NCBI GenBank assembly: GCA_030068145.1
Contig: JAPJBO010000329.1
Span: 62,001-126,000, forward strand
Direction of reading: 5' to 3'
Origin: Diplonema papillatum
Lineage: Eukaryota > Euglenozoa > Diplonemea > Diplonemida > Diplonemidae
DNA length: 64,000 bases
The position numbers were made by a program, and so were the translations under genes. Positions within the stretch are counted from its first letter, which is position 1. The number at the start of each line of letters is the position of its first letter. Under the pieces are notes generated by a model. That model searched no databases and was not told where the DNA came from. It worked only from the letters and a program-made list of their open reading frames with translations. Positions 1-10,465 of this stretch are shown piece after piece.

Positions 1-1827
1 CTGATTCTGGTAGTACAGCACGGACCATATGAACTGGTCCTTCGTGGGGTCACCTTCGCCGTGGGGCTGTATGAGCATGAGCACGCGGAAGGTCTGCTTC
101 AGGGAGTGGGCGAGGGTGATCCGGTCGACGAGGGCCTGTGCGACGCGGTTCGACACTTCGGTTCCGCATAGCGACGAGATGAAGTACTGGTTTTCGATGT
201 AGATGAAGTCGGTGCTTTTTTCGATCAGCTGCACGTAGGCTTGGTGGATGTACTTCTCGAGCACCGGGGACCCGCTCCATTCGGCGATCGACCGACAGAG
301 CGTCGCGCGGACGTTCGCGGCTTCCTCGGTCTTCTGCGCCTGGTACAGAACGGAGACATCCGGGAGGACGGACCGCGCCTCGGCCTTCCGCCCGGTGTTC
401 TTCGGGTGGTGCTGCCAGCGCTGGGCGAAATTGAGCCCGGCGTCGTACGCGACTTTGCCCTCGAGACGGATGTGCACGTCGTGCCAGGGGAGGCGGTTCT
501 GCACAAGGCGGTTGAGCGCGGTTTGGAACGGGTACTTCGTCTGGGTCGACGCCTCGTCCGCCAGGAGCATCGGGTTCCGGTAGTCAAGCCCCGGAAACAG
601 CGCGACGCTGTCGTCAAAGAGCGGGTGGTCGTGCACGTCGTACCGGCCGTAGCACGGGTCCAACCCGCCCACGAACAGCACCTTCCAGTCAACCACCGTG
701 AACTTCTGGTGGTGTGTGAACTGCAACCGGTCTCTATGCCGGACGACGTGGATATTCGGGTGCAGCGACTCCAAGTAAGACTTCGTGTGGTGAGACGTGA
801 GCGCAGTCGCACGCTCGACCTCTTGGTAAAGGAGGATGCTGATTTTGACGCCGGCAAACGCCTTCCGCTGCAGCAGGTTGTCGAGACGGAAGTTCTGGTC
901 GAGCTCCGCTTCGCCGCGCTTGAGGAAGATGTACGGCGAGAGCCACCACGCCGCCATCAGAATCTCGGACTCGGCTGCGAGGATGCCGTCGGCCAGGTGC
1001 GGGTAGAACTCGACGCCGTCGACGTAAAATTCGGCGACGCAGAGCCGCGGGGAAAACGGCCGGCACGCTTTGTGCGACGCCCGGAGGACGGTGCTCGCGG
1101 TTTCGAAGTCCTTCGTCGCGAATTGCAGGCGGAAGGTGGTCCCGGACGCGTTGATTTTTACCGTGTTGCTGTCGAACGCGAGGTCGATGACCTCCAGCAG
1201 CAAGACGTAAAGCGCCGGGGCCTGGTCAAGCAGCTGTCCCCAGTCGGGTAGCCGCGAGGACGAAGAGACCCTCTCTCCGGCGGGGGAGCTTGACTTCACC
1301 TTCTTGTACAGCGCGAGGAACCCCCATTCCCGGCGGAAGGCGAACACGTAGCTGCCTTCGGGCACTCGGGCGGCTTTGTCGATGGAGTTGACCGTGCACA
1401 GCAGGTCGCTGCTGGGGTCGGCCGGGGGAAGTTTGACCAAGCGGCGGGTCTGCTTCCGCGGGTTCTGCGCCGGCGCCGTGAGGGAGCGAATTTCGGCCTG
1501 CGACTCCTCGCTGAGCATCGCGAACGCGTTCGTGACCAGGTTCTTCTTCTTCGCCTCGTTCCAACCCGCGACCTCCGCCAGCAGCCGCACGTAGGCCTCC
1601 TTGTCCGGGACCAGAGCCGCGGCCCGCCCCCGCTTGCCTTTGCTCCTGCTCCGGCTTCTGCTGCTCTTGCCCGCCTTCTTGCTCTTGCTCCGCGACTTCT
1701 TCTCCTTCTGCGCGCCCGCTCCGTCGTAGTGGCCGTCCGCCGGCCAAGGGGGGGGCGCGACACCCCCGTACCCAGCATACCCCGGGGGGTAGTTGTACGA
1801 GCCCAACGGGCCGTAGCCGCCGTGCAT
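1..1827 (-). CDS. Phospholipase D, N-terminal 609 residues (3' end beyond window)
   Basis: One uninterrupted reading frame runs from an ATG at 1827 to base 1. Phospholipase D cleaves phosphatidylcholine to phosphatidic acid and choline at membranes. The first catalytic HKD motif is complete: H373-x-K375-x4-D380 (HQKFTVVD) at 688-711. Before it lies AAWWLSPYIFLKRG, typical of eukaryotic PLD1/2; near base 180 comes the family motif YIENQYFISS, which precedes the second HKD, so that second motif must lie outside the window. Residues 1-30 are Gly/Tyr/Pro-rich and about 40-75 are Lys/Ser/Arg-rich and probably disordered; residues 80-300 may hold a divergent PH-like region, but I see no certain PX or PH domain. 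The start was chosen because the same Met-led sequence is repeated in the upstream duplicate copies. No intron is visible in the part seen. Confidence 0.9.
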   Translation of the reverse strand, partial: MHGGYGPLGSYNYPPGYAGYGGVAPPPWPADGHYDGAGAQKEKKSRSKSKKAGKSSRSRSRSKGKRGRAAALVPDKEAYVRLLAEVAGWNEAKKKNLVTNAFAMLSEESQAEIRSLTAPAQNPRKQTRRLVKLPPADPSSDLLCTVNSIDKAARVPEGSYVFAFRREWGFLALYKKVKSSSPAGERVSSSSRLPDWGQLLDQAPALYVLLLEVIDLAFDSNTVKINASGTTFRLQFATKDFETASTVLRASHKACRPFSPRLCVAEFYVDGVEFYPHLADGILAAESEILMAAWWLSPYIFLKRGEAELDQNFRLDNLLQRKAFAGVKISILLYQEVERATALTSHHTKSYLESLHPNIHVVRHRDRLQFTHHQKFTVVDWKVLFVGGLDPCYGRYDVHDHPLFDDSVALFPGLDYRNPMLLADEASTQTKYPFQTALNRLVQNRLPWHDVHIRLEGKVAYDAGLNFAQRWQHHPKNTGRKAEARSVLPDVSVLYQAQKTEEAANVRATLCRSIAEWSGSPVLEKYIHQAYVQLIEKSTDFIYIENQYFISSLCGTEVSNRVAQALVDRITLAHSLKQTFRVLMLIQPHGEGDPTKDQFIWSVLYYQNQ

Positions 1828-2099
1828 TTTCGGAGTCGCTTCCCCAGCACTTTGGTCCGTGTGTTTGAGAGCCGCAGCCCCTTTCCGTTTTTTCCCCCTC
1901 GGGCCTCCTGGGTAAGCCTGACTATGATGTTGGTGTGGAAAAATCTTAGTTGTACGATTCGTGCTTTAGGTTTTAGACAAAACGAGGAAGGGGTGAGACG
2001 ACATTGTTGGGTGCCGTATTAAATTGCCTCCCTGGAATCTATCTCTCGTGGGTTGACCCTGCAGAGCACATCAAGGCTGCACGGGACAGCCAGGGGTAG

Positions 2100-2540
2100 T
2101 GCGACCAAGCGCCTATTCTGCTTTCTGCTTCTGCGCGTCTGACTTGGCTTGCGACTCTTCGCTCGCCAGATTATTATTCTGCTTGCGTTCCAATTCGCGA
2201 CCTCCACCAGCAGCCGCACGTAGGCCTCCTTGTCCGGGACCAGAGCCGCGGCCCGCCCCCGCTTGCCTTTGCCCCTGCTCCGGCTCCTGCTGCTCTTGCC
2301 CGCCTTCTTGCTCTTGCTCCGCGACTTCTTCTCCTTCTGCGCGCCCGCTCCGTCGTAGTGGCCGTCCGCCGGCCAAGGGGGGGGGCGCGGCGCCCCCGTA
2401 CCCAGCATACCCCGGGGGGTAGTTGTACGAGCCCAACGGGCCGTAGCCGCCGTGCATTCTCGGAGTCGCTTCCCCAGCACTTTGGTCCGCGTGTTGAGAG
2501 CTGCAGCCCCTTTCCGTTTTTTCCCCTTCGGGGGGTGATG
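2100..2540 (-). pseudogene. Partial second copy of the phospholipase D 5' end
   Basis: About 440 bp upstream of the gene repeat its first ~90 codons plus 5' flank (matches roughly 1500-1900). The Met-led start MHGGYGPLGSYNYPPGYAG is present at 2457, but the G tract after it has 9 G (2377-2385) where the gene has 8 (1748-1755), which breaks the frame. Toward 2100-2190 the match weakens and contains a deletion. It is a segmental duplicate, not a separate enzyme. In another frame it gives a 267-codon open stretch (2019-2822) that rejoins the phospholipase frame after the G tract; I regard that as fortuitous. Confidence 0.8.
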
Positions 2541-2639
2541 TTGTTCGGGTAGTGGACTAGTGAAGGGGGGGACGTGACTTACTTTAAGTTTTGACAGGAG
2601 GAAGGGAGATGAGACATTGTTGGGTGCCGTATTAAGTTG

Positions 2640-2830
2640 TCTTCCTCGGGCCGTAGCCGCCGTGCATTTTCGGAGTCGCCTCTCCAGCACTATAGTCCGT
2701 GTGTTTGAGAGCCGCAGCCCCTTTCCGTTTTTTTTCCCTCGGGCCTCCTGGGTAAGCCTGACTATGATGTTCGTGTGGAAAAACCTTAGTTGTACGATCC
2801 GTGCTTGTTGGGTGCTGCGCACGTACTTTA
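2640..2830 (-). repeat. Third partial copy of the phospholipase D start and 5' flank
   Basis: This block matches 1808-1972: the start-codon surroundings, the stretch ending in the F-rich leader and the downstream TAAGCCTGACTATGATGTT segment. The coding part is cut after about seven codons. Together with the copy at 2100-2540 it makes a nested tandem series; both later copies share a GACATTGTTGGGTGCCGTAT junction (near 2001 and 2609). Confidence 0.75.
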
Positions 2831-2852
2831 ATGCTGCGGAAAATCTTAGTGT

Positions 2853-3123
2853 AAAAGGGGGGGTCGAATAACACGCGTGTTATTAGAGTTATAGTTCGCT
2901 TGAGAATCCGGGATTTTAGAGTCTCCGGGTGACCGTCGTCGAATGGGTTCTTTTAAAGCTAACAAGTACTGGGTGGGTTTGGGTGGGTTAGTATTCGATT
3001 TGTCGAATACTAAAAAAGGTTTCGGGTAGCAGAACAGTAGCAGGATCAAATAGTGGTAGTGTTTTTAGACAACCAGACGTGTGTCAAATAACTGTTATTA
3101 TTCGACCCCCCCCCCCTTTATGT
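2853..3123. mobile_element. Foldback element with GGGGGGGTCGAATAA termini
   Basis: The left end (AAAAGGGGGGGTCGAATAA, 2854-2872) is mirrored at the right end by TTATTCGAC followed by a C tract and TTTA (3097-3122). Inside it the left arm is again palindromic around ACGCGT, and repeat F1 is nested at 2884-2960. No target-site duplication is clear. This is probably a non-autonomous DNA element. Confidence 0.55.
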
Positions 3124-3669
3124 TTAGGATGAGAAAATGATAGCGGCGCGTGGCTCGTTCTGATGGAGACAGGTGCGGTGCAACAGATGCATGGACACAC
3201 AGCAAGCTGAGAGAAAGGTGTCCGAAGGCGCAAGCGAGCGAAGAGATGACCAACTGGTCTTCACGTCTCACTATGACAACCCTTCACACAAAGTCTTGTA
3301 CTGAGAGCGGCGACTGCGGGCAGACGATGCAGAAGGGCCGCATGCAGAGAAAGTGGCGGTAACACCTTGTCCGGGACCAATGTGCACGTTGTCCGGAGGC
3401 CCACGTAATACCTTTTCCTGTGTGCACCTTGTCCGGGACCAATACACAGGTGCCGAGCGCGCATCATGCTCGAGCGACAGCCGGCAGAAGGATTGTTTAA
3501 GAAGGACTGCCGAAGAAAAGTGTTCCGTGTCGACGCATATCCGTGGGGGTGAAAACCAAAGCTGCCGACCGCAGTGTATCCGATCGACGTGCGCAGAACG
3601 CTGGAGCCTGTGTTAGGGGAGGCTCGCTGTTCCGAAGCCTTGCGCCCCTTTAAAACGCGAGCGCAGGCA
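3124..3669. other. No gene recognised; small internal duplication
   Basis: Open frames exist on both strands, but none resembles a known protein. The phrase CACCTTGTCCGGGACCAAT occurs twice, at 3361 and 3424. The stretch ends in the RNase H remnant. Confidence 0.4.
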
Positions 3670-3780
3670 GAGGTGGCAGATTGCGCCAGAAGGGCTTCGA
3701 CGTGAAGCTGGAGCACGTGCCGCGCGAGCAGAACGTCGACGCCGGCGCTCTGCCGAACCGTGCGATGGGCGAGGTGCAGA
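3670..3780 (+). pseudogene. C-terminal remnant of a retroelement RNase H
   Basis: The frame from 3681 reads GFDVKLEHVPREQNVDAGAL followed by PNRAMGEVQ. This aligns with the RNase H end of the LINE at 37-40 kb (FKFNLEHVARDRNTDADAL, then SNAAMDQVQ). In RNase H the second Asp of DADAL is catalytic; here it is Gly, so the remnant could not be active even if joined to a complete domain. The tandem array that follows begins within this reading frame. Confidence 0.75.
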
Positions 3781-6700
3781 GACGTACGACTGCGGAGTAC
3801 CGGACTCGGCGACCGCCGAGTCGTACGCTAAAAATAAAAAGCGCTTTGCGCCGCCTGACGATGGACGAGGTGCACCGTGACTCGGTCACCGGCAAGTCGT
3901 ACGCTATGAAAAAAGCTATGCGCCGCCTGCAGAGGCGTGCGACGGCGGAGTACCGTGACTCGGCGACCGCCAAGACGCACGCTATAAAAAGCGCTTTGCG
4001 CCACCTGAAGATGGACGAGGTGCAGAGGCGTGCGACGGCGGAGTACCGTGACTCGAGTCGTACGCTATAAAAAGCGCTTTGCGCCGCCTGACGATGGACG
4101 AGGTGCAAAAGACGTGCGACGGAGTACCGTGACTCGGTGACCGGCAAGTCGTACGCTATGAAAAATGCTATGCGCCGCCTGCAGAGACGTACGACGACGG
4201 AGTACCGTGACTCGGTGTCGTACGCTATGAAAAATGCTATGCGCCGCCTGCAGAGACGTACGACGACGGAGTACCGTGACTCGGTGACCGGCAAGTCGTA
4301 CGCTATGAAAAATGCTATGCGCCGCCTGCAGAGACGTACGACGACGGAGTACCGTGACTCGGAGACCGCCGAGTCGTACTCTATGAAAAGCACTACGCGC
4401 CGCCTGGCGATGGACGAGATGCAGAGATGTGCGACGGCGGAGTACCGGACTCGGCGACCGCCGAGTCGTACGCTATAAAAAGCGCTTTGCGCCACCTGAA
4501 GATGGACGAGGTGCAGAAATGTGCGACGGCGGAGTACCGTGACTCGAGTCGTACGCTATAAAAAGCGCTTTGCGCCGCCTGACGATGGACGAGGTGCAGA
4601 AATGTGCGACGGCGGAGTACCGTGACTCGAGTCGTACGCTATAAAAAGCGCTTTGCGCCGCCTGACGATGGACGAGGTGCAGAAATGTGCGACGGCGGAG
4701 TACCGTGACTCGAGTCGTACGCTATAAAAAGCGCTTTGCGCCGCCTGACGATGGACGAGGTGCAAAAGACGTGCGACGGAGTACCGTGACTCGGTGACCG
4801 GCAAGTCGTACGCTATGAAAAATGCTATGCGCCGCCTGCAAAGACGTACGACGGCGGAGCACCGTGACTCGGAGACCGCCGAGTCGTACGCTATAAAAAG
4901 CGCTTTGCGCCGCCTGACGATGGACGAGGTGCAAAAGACGTGCGACGGAGTACCGTGACTCGGTGACCGGCAAGTCGTACGCTATGAAAAATGCTATGCG
5001 CCGCCTGCAGAGACGTACGACGACGGAGTACCGTGACTCGGTGACCGGCAAGTCGTACGCTATGAAAAATGCTATGCGCCGCCTGCAGAGACGTACGACG
5101 ACGGAGTACCGTGACTCGGAGACCGCCGAGTCGTACGCTATAAAAAGCGCTTTGCGCCGCCTGACGATGGACGAGGTGCAAAAGACGTGCGACGGAGTAC
5201 CGTGACTCGGTGACCGGCAAGTCGTACGCTATGAAAAATGCTATGCGCCGCCTGCAGAGACGTACGACGACGGAGTACCGTGACTCGGTGACCGGCAAGT
5301 CGTACGCTATGAAAAATGCTATGCGCCGCCTGCAGAGACGTACGACGACGGAGTACCGTGACTCGGTGACCGGCAAGTCGTACGCTATGAAAAATGCTAT
5401 GCGCCGCCTGCAGAGACGTACGACGACGGAGTACCGTGACTCGGAGACCGCCGAGTCGTACTCTATGAAAAGCACTACGCGCCGCCTGGCGATGGACGAG
5501 ATGCAGAGATGTGCGACGGCGGAGTACCGGACTCGGCGACCGCCGAGTCGTACGCTATAAAAAGCGCTTTGCGCCACCTGAAGATGGACGAGGTGCAGAA
5601 ATGTGCGACGGCGGAGTACCGTGACTCGAGTCGTACGCTATAAAAAGCGCTTTGCGCCGCCTGACGATGGACGAGGTGCAGAAATGTGCGACGGCGGAGT
5701 ACCGTGACTCGAGTCGTACGCTATAAAAAGCGCTTTGCGCCGCCTGACGATGGACGAGGTGCAGAAATGTGCGACGGCGGAGTACCGTGACTCGAGTCGT
5801 ACGCTATAAAAAGCGCTTTGCGCCGCCTGACGATGGACGAGGTGCAAAAGACGTGCGACGGAGTACCGTGACTCGGTGACCGGCAAGTCGTACGCTATGA
5901 AAAATGCTATGCGCCGCCTGCAAAGACGTACGACGGCGGAGCACCGTGACTCGGAGACCGCCGAGTCGTACGCTATAAAAAGCGCTTTGCGCCGCCTGAC
6001 GATGGACGAGGTGCAAAAGACGTGCGACGGAGTACCGTGACTCGGTGACCGGCAAGTCGTACGCTATGAAAAATGCTATGCGCCGCCTGCAAAGACGTAC
6101 GACGGCGGAGCACCGTGACTCGGAGACCGCCGAGTCGTACGCTATAAAAAGCGCTTTGCGCCGCCTGACGATGGACGAGGTGCAAAAGACGTGCGACGGA
6201 GTACCGTGACTCGGTGACCGGCAAGTCGTACGCTATGAAAAATGCTATGCGCCGCCTGCAGAGACGTACGACGACGGAGTACCGTGACTCGGTGACCGGC
6301 AAGTCGTACGCTATGAAAAATGCTATGCGCCGCCTGCAGAGACGTACGACGACGGAGTACCGTGACTCGGTGACCGGCAAGTCGTACGCTATGAAAAATG
6401 CTATGCGCCGCCTGCAGAGACGTACGACGACGGAGTACCGTGACTCGGAGACCGCCGAGTCGTACTCTATGAAAAGCACTACGCGCCGCCTGGCGATGGA
6501 CGAGATGCAGAGATGTGCGACGGCGGAGTACCGGACTCGGCGACCGCCGAGTCGTACGCTATAAAAAGCGCTTTGCGCCACCTGAAGATGGACGAGGTGC
6601 AGAAATGTGCGACGGCGGAGTACCGTGACTCGAGTCGTACGCTATAAAAAGCGCTTTGCGCCGCCTGACGATGGACGAGGTGCAGAAATGTGCGACGGCG

Positions 6701-9086
6701 GAGTACCGTGACTCGAGTCGTACGCTATAAAAAGCGCTTTGCGCCGCCTGACGATGGACGAGGTGCAGAAATGTGCGACGGCGGAGTACCGTGACTCGAG
6801 TCGTACGCTATAAAAAGCGCTTTGCGCCGCCTGACGATGGACGAGGTGCAAAAGACGTGCGACGGAGTACCGTGACTCGGTGACCGGCAAGTCGTACGCT
6901 ATGAAAAATGCTATGCGCCGCCTGCAAAGACGTACGACGGCGGAGCACCGTGACTCGGAGACCGCCGAGTCGTACGCTATAAAAAGCGCTTTGCGCCGCC
7001 TGACGATGGACGAGGTGCAAAAGACGTGCGACGGAGTACCGTGACTCGGTGACCGGCAAGTCGTACGCTATGAAAAATGCTATGCGCCGCCTGCAGAGAC
7101 GTACGACGACGGAGTACCGTGACTCGGTGACCGGCAAGTCGTACGCTATGAAAAATGCTATGCGCCGCCTGCAGAGACGTACGACGACGGAGTACCGTGA
7201 CTCGGAGACCGCCGAGTCGTACGCTATAAAAAGCGCTTTGCGCCGCCTGACGATGGACGAGGTGCAAAAGACGTGCGACGGAGTACCGTGACTCGGTGAC
7301 CGGCAAGTCGTACGCTATGAAAAATGCTATGCGCCGCCTGCAGAGACGTACGACGACGGAGTACCGTGACTCGGTGACCGGCAAGTCGTACGCTATGAAA
7401 AATGCTATGCGCCGCCTGCAGAGACGTACGACGACGGAGTACCGTGACTCGGTGACCGGCAAGTCGTACGCTATGAAAAATGCTATGCGCCGCCTGCAGA
7501 GACGTACGACGACGGAGTACCGTGACTCGGAGACCGCCGAGTCGTACTCTATGAAAAGCACTACGCGCCGCCTGGCGATGGACGAGATGCAGAGATGTGC
7601 GACGGCGGAGTACCGGACTCGGCGACCGCCGAGTCGTACGCTATAAAAAGCGCTTTGCGCCACCTGAAGATGGACGAGGTGCAGAAATGTGCGACGGCGG
7701 AGTACCGTGACTCGAGTCGTACGCTATAAAAAGCGCTTTGCGCCGCCTGACGATGGACGAGGTGCAGAAATGTGCGACGGCGGAGTACCGTGACTCGAGT
7801 CGTACGCTATAAAAAGCGCTTTGCGCCGCCTGACGATGGACGAGGTGCAAAAGACGTGCGACGGAGTACCGTGACTCGGTGACCGGCAAGTCGTACGCTA
7901 TGAAAAATGCTATGCGCCGCCTGCAAAGACGTACGACGGCGGAGCACCGTGACTCGGAGACCGCCGAGTCGTACGCTATAAAAAGCGCTTTGCGCCGCCT
8001 GACGATGGACGAGGTGCAAAAGACGTGCGACGGAGTACCGTGACTCGGTGACCGGCAAGTCGTACGCTATGAAAAATGCTATGCGCCGCCTGCAGAGACG
8101 TACGACGACGGAGTACCGTGACTCGGTGACCGGCAAGTCGTACGCTATGAAAAATGCTATGCGCCGCCTGCAGAGACGTACGACGACGGAGTACCGTGAC
8201 TCGGTGACCGGCAAGTCGTACGCTATGAAAAATGCTATGCGCCGCCTGCAGAGACGTACGACGACGGAGTACCGTGACTCGGAGACCGCCGAGTCGTACG
8301 CTATAAAAAGCGCTTTGCGCCGCCTGACGATGGACGAGGTGCAAAAGACGTGCGACGGAGTACCGTGACTCGGTGACCGGCAAGTCGTACGCTATGAAAA
8401 ATGCTATGCGCCGCCTGCAGAGACGTACGACGACGGAGTACCGTGACTCGGTGACCGGCAAGTCGTACGCTATGAAAAATGCTATGCGCCGCCTGCAGAG
8501 ACGTACGACGACGGAGTACCGTGACTCGGTGACCGGCAAGTCGTACGCTATGAAAAATGCTATGCGCCGCCTGCAGAGACGTACGACGACGGAGTACCGT
8601 GACTCGGAGACCGCCGAGTCGTACTCTATGAAAAGCACTACGCGCCGCCTGGCGATGGACGAGATGCAGAGATGTGCGACGGCGGAGTACCGGACTCGGC
8701 GACCGCCGAGTCGTACGCTATAAAAAGCGCTTTGCGCCACCTGAAGATGGACGAGGTGCGGAAATGTGCGACGGCGGAGTACCGTGACTCGAGTCGTACG
8801 CTATAAAAAGCGCTTTGCGCCGCCTGACGATGGACGAGGTGCAAAAGACGTGCGACGGAGTACCGTGACTCGGTGACCGGCAAGTCGTACGCTATGAAAA
8901 ATGCTATGCGCCGCCTGCAAAGACGTACGACGGCGGAGCACCGTGACTCGGAGACCGCCGAGTCGTACGCTATAAAAAGCGCTTTGCGCCGCCTGACGAT
9001 GGACAAGGTGCAGAGATGTGCGACGGCGGAGTATCGTGACTCGGTGACCGGCAAGTCGTACGCTAAGAAAAAAGCTATGCGCCGCC
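3760..9086 (+). repeat. Higher-order tandem array of 78-bp and 83-bp monomers
   Basis: The array is built from a 78-bp monomer (26 codons; VTGKSYAMKNAMRRLQRR then TTTEYRDS), an 83-bp monomer and mixed forms. A larger unit recurs with the same landmark, a variant monomer reading ESYSMKSTTRRLAMDEMQRC. That landmark's frame ends near 4478, 5560, 6564, 7646 and 8723, giving periods of 1082, 1004, 1082 and 1077 bp. The 1082/1004 difference is exactly one 78-bp monomer. The 83-bp form breaks the frame, so the array is not one protein. It continues as a remnant at 9396-9500 beyond an inserted transposon. It is a satellite-like higher-order repeat grown from coding sequence. Confidence 0.9.
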
Positions 9087-9395
9087 CAGGGCTTACGCTC
9101 CACGTGTGGAACGTGTGAACTTCCACACGCTATTTTTTGAGGACTTTTTTCCCGCGTGTGGGGGATCCACACGTACCACATGTGGATTTTGACTTATGTT
9201 TTCCCTCGGAGACTAGGCCCACAAGGCGCCAAGGCTGCACAGCCAGGTGTCGCCAAGTCCAGTAGTGACGCTATTTATTTTGCCCGCCGCACACACTGAC
9301 ACAGTGGGAATTAGGGGTTTTCCCCCTCGAACCTTAAGCGTCACATGTGGATCACACGTATTTTCTCTGAGACCGAAAACGGAGCGTAAACCCTG
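9087..9395 (+). mobile_element. hAT-like miniature transposon, copy A (309 bp)
   Basis: The termini are CAGGGCTTACGCTCC and GGAGCGTAAACCCTG. The element is flanked by a perfect 8-bp direct repeat, GCGCCGCC (9079-9086 and 9396-9403). An 8-bp duplication with CAGGG ends is characteristic of the hAT superfamily. There is no transposase, so it is non-autonomous. It sits inside the last monomers of the tandem array. The other copy is at 34865-35162 in the opposite orientation. Confidence 0.88.
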
Positions 9396-9500
9396 GCGCC
9401 GCCTGCAGAGATGTGCGACAGCGGAGTATCGTGACTTGGTCACCGGCAAGTCGGATGCTATGAAGAAAGCTATACGCTGCCTGTCAATGGACCCCCCAGT
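9396..9500 (+). repeat. Terminal remnant of the tandem array
   Basis: The monomer broken by the hAT-like element resumes here and reads on into one degenerate monomer (TEYRDLVTGKSDAMKKAIRC-like) before the similarity stops. Confidence 0.75.
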
Positions 9501-10344
9501 GCTGCTGCCATCTCATGCCTCATGAGCATGGAGCGAGGTAACAGTCAAGTAATTCACCACTGGGCATGCAAGTGCAAGTGCGACGGAAGGGCAAACCTGC
9601 CGAGCTTCGGTAGACCGCCAGGGGCGGCAGAGCCAATGGCTACACTGTGGAAAATTCGGCTGCTTTTTAAAGTTAAAGTTCGCATGAAATTCGGGGGTTT
9701 AGAGTCTCCGGGTGACCTTCGTCAAACGGGCTCTTTCAACCCTATTCCAAGGAGCCGAAATATACGCCCGGTTGAATCGGTCTATTTTCCTCTGGTGCTC
9801 AGGATGTACGCCGGGGGCACCAAATAAACTCCAAAAAACATGGAATGGAACGATTCGCGACGTATTTTTCCACACTGCTCTCGGTGGCCAAAGAATCGTC
9901 ACGTATGCCGAACAACAGTTGTTGCAAAACGGTCGAAAGGGCGGGATAACGTTCAGGGTGGATAGAAGGGGCGAGGGCTAGGCCGATGAAAAGAACCCGT
10001 GGGTGCGTGCTCTTCCGAAAGCAGGGCCAGGACAATTGACTACGGGTGCTTCTTTTTTTATTTTCACTGTTTTCTTTTTTTTTTCTTTTTTTGGGAGGGA
10101 AGGGGCGTGGGCTGTTTCTTTCGCGCCCGCGTGTGTCTTGCTCGAATGCGTAAACAAAAGCTCGGCGGTTACGATTTCCCCCGTTTTCCGATGTGACGAG
10201 AATCTCTATCGCTTATCCTCAGTGTTGGGCATTGCAGTTGGACATTGCAGTCAGGCATTGCTGCTGTACATTTGTAGCAGCGGTTGTCGTTCAACGAGAA
10301 AAGGAATGAAGGACCCTGAATCGTCCGGCATTTCAAAAATCAAA
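9501..10344. other. No gene recognised; F1 fragment at 9664-9735
   Basis: Apart from an F1 core (TTCGCATGAAATTCGGGGG and TTTAGAGTCTCCGGGTGACC) and a T-rich stretch at 10054-10092, I see nothing I can assign. Confidence 0.4.
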
Positions 10345-10465
10345 AACCGTACCGCGAGAGTAGGAGACAAGGGAAACTAGAGGTTTCGTTGACCGCACTT
10401 CTATGAGCCCACATCCTGGACGTGGGTTCAGGTGGCAAATATTTGCAAATGATCACGAAGGCCCT
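10345..10465 (+). repeat. Dispersed repeat F2
   Basis: F2 reads from ACCGCGAGAGTAGGAGA through CCAAATCCTGGACGTGG to GGGCGGTTCAGTTTCC. It has seven copies in the window: here, 21118-21276, 28910-29062, 33026-33142, 41394-41562, 46779-46953 (inverted) and 52168-52340. The copies vary in length and have no obvious coding capacity. Confidence 0.8.

Noticed and set aside
241-1251. 336-codon plus-strand frame opposite the phospholipase D gene
   Set aside because: It is a shadow of the minus-strand coding frame, which has the HKD and YIENQYF motifs; GC-rich third positions keep the other strand open.
2019-2822. 267-codon minus-strand frame spanning the duplicate phospholipase ends
   Set aside because: It is created by the extra G that shifts the duplicate into an open frame; the N-terminal half is non-genic repeat sequence.
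3760-9086. CRISPR-like array
   Set aside because: Repeats of 78-83 bp without unique spacers, in eukaryotic DNA, and no cas-like gene.
3681-9118. Long open frames on both strands through the tandem array (up to 254 codons, e.g. the FYSVRL/ESRYSVV series)
   Set aside because: They follow from the repeat itself; 83-bp monomers break any common frame, both strands are equally open, and no domain is present. Only the RNase H remnant at the left edge has outside support.
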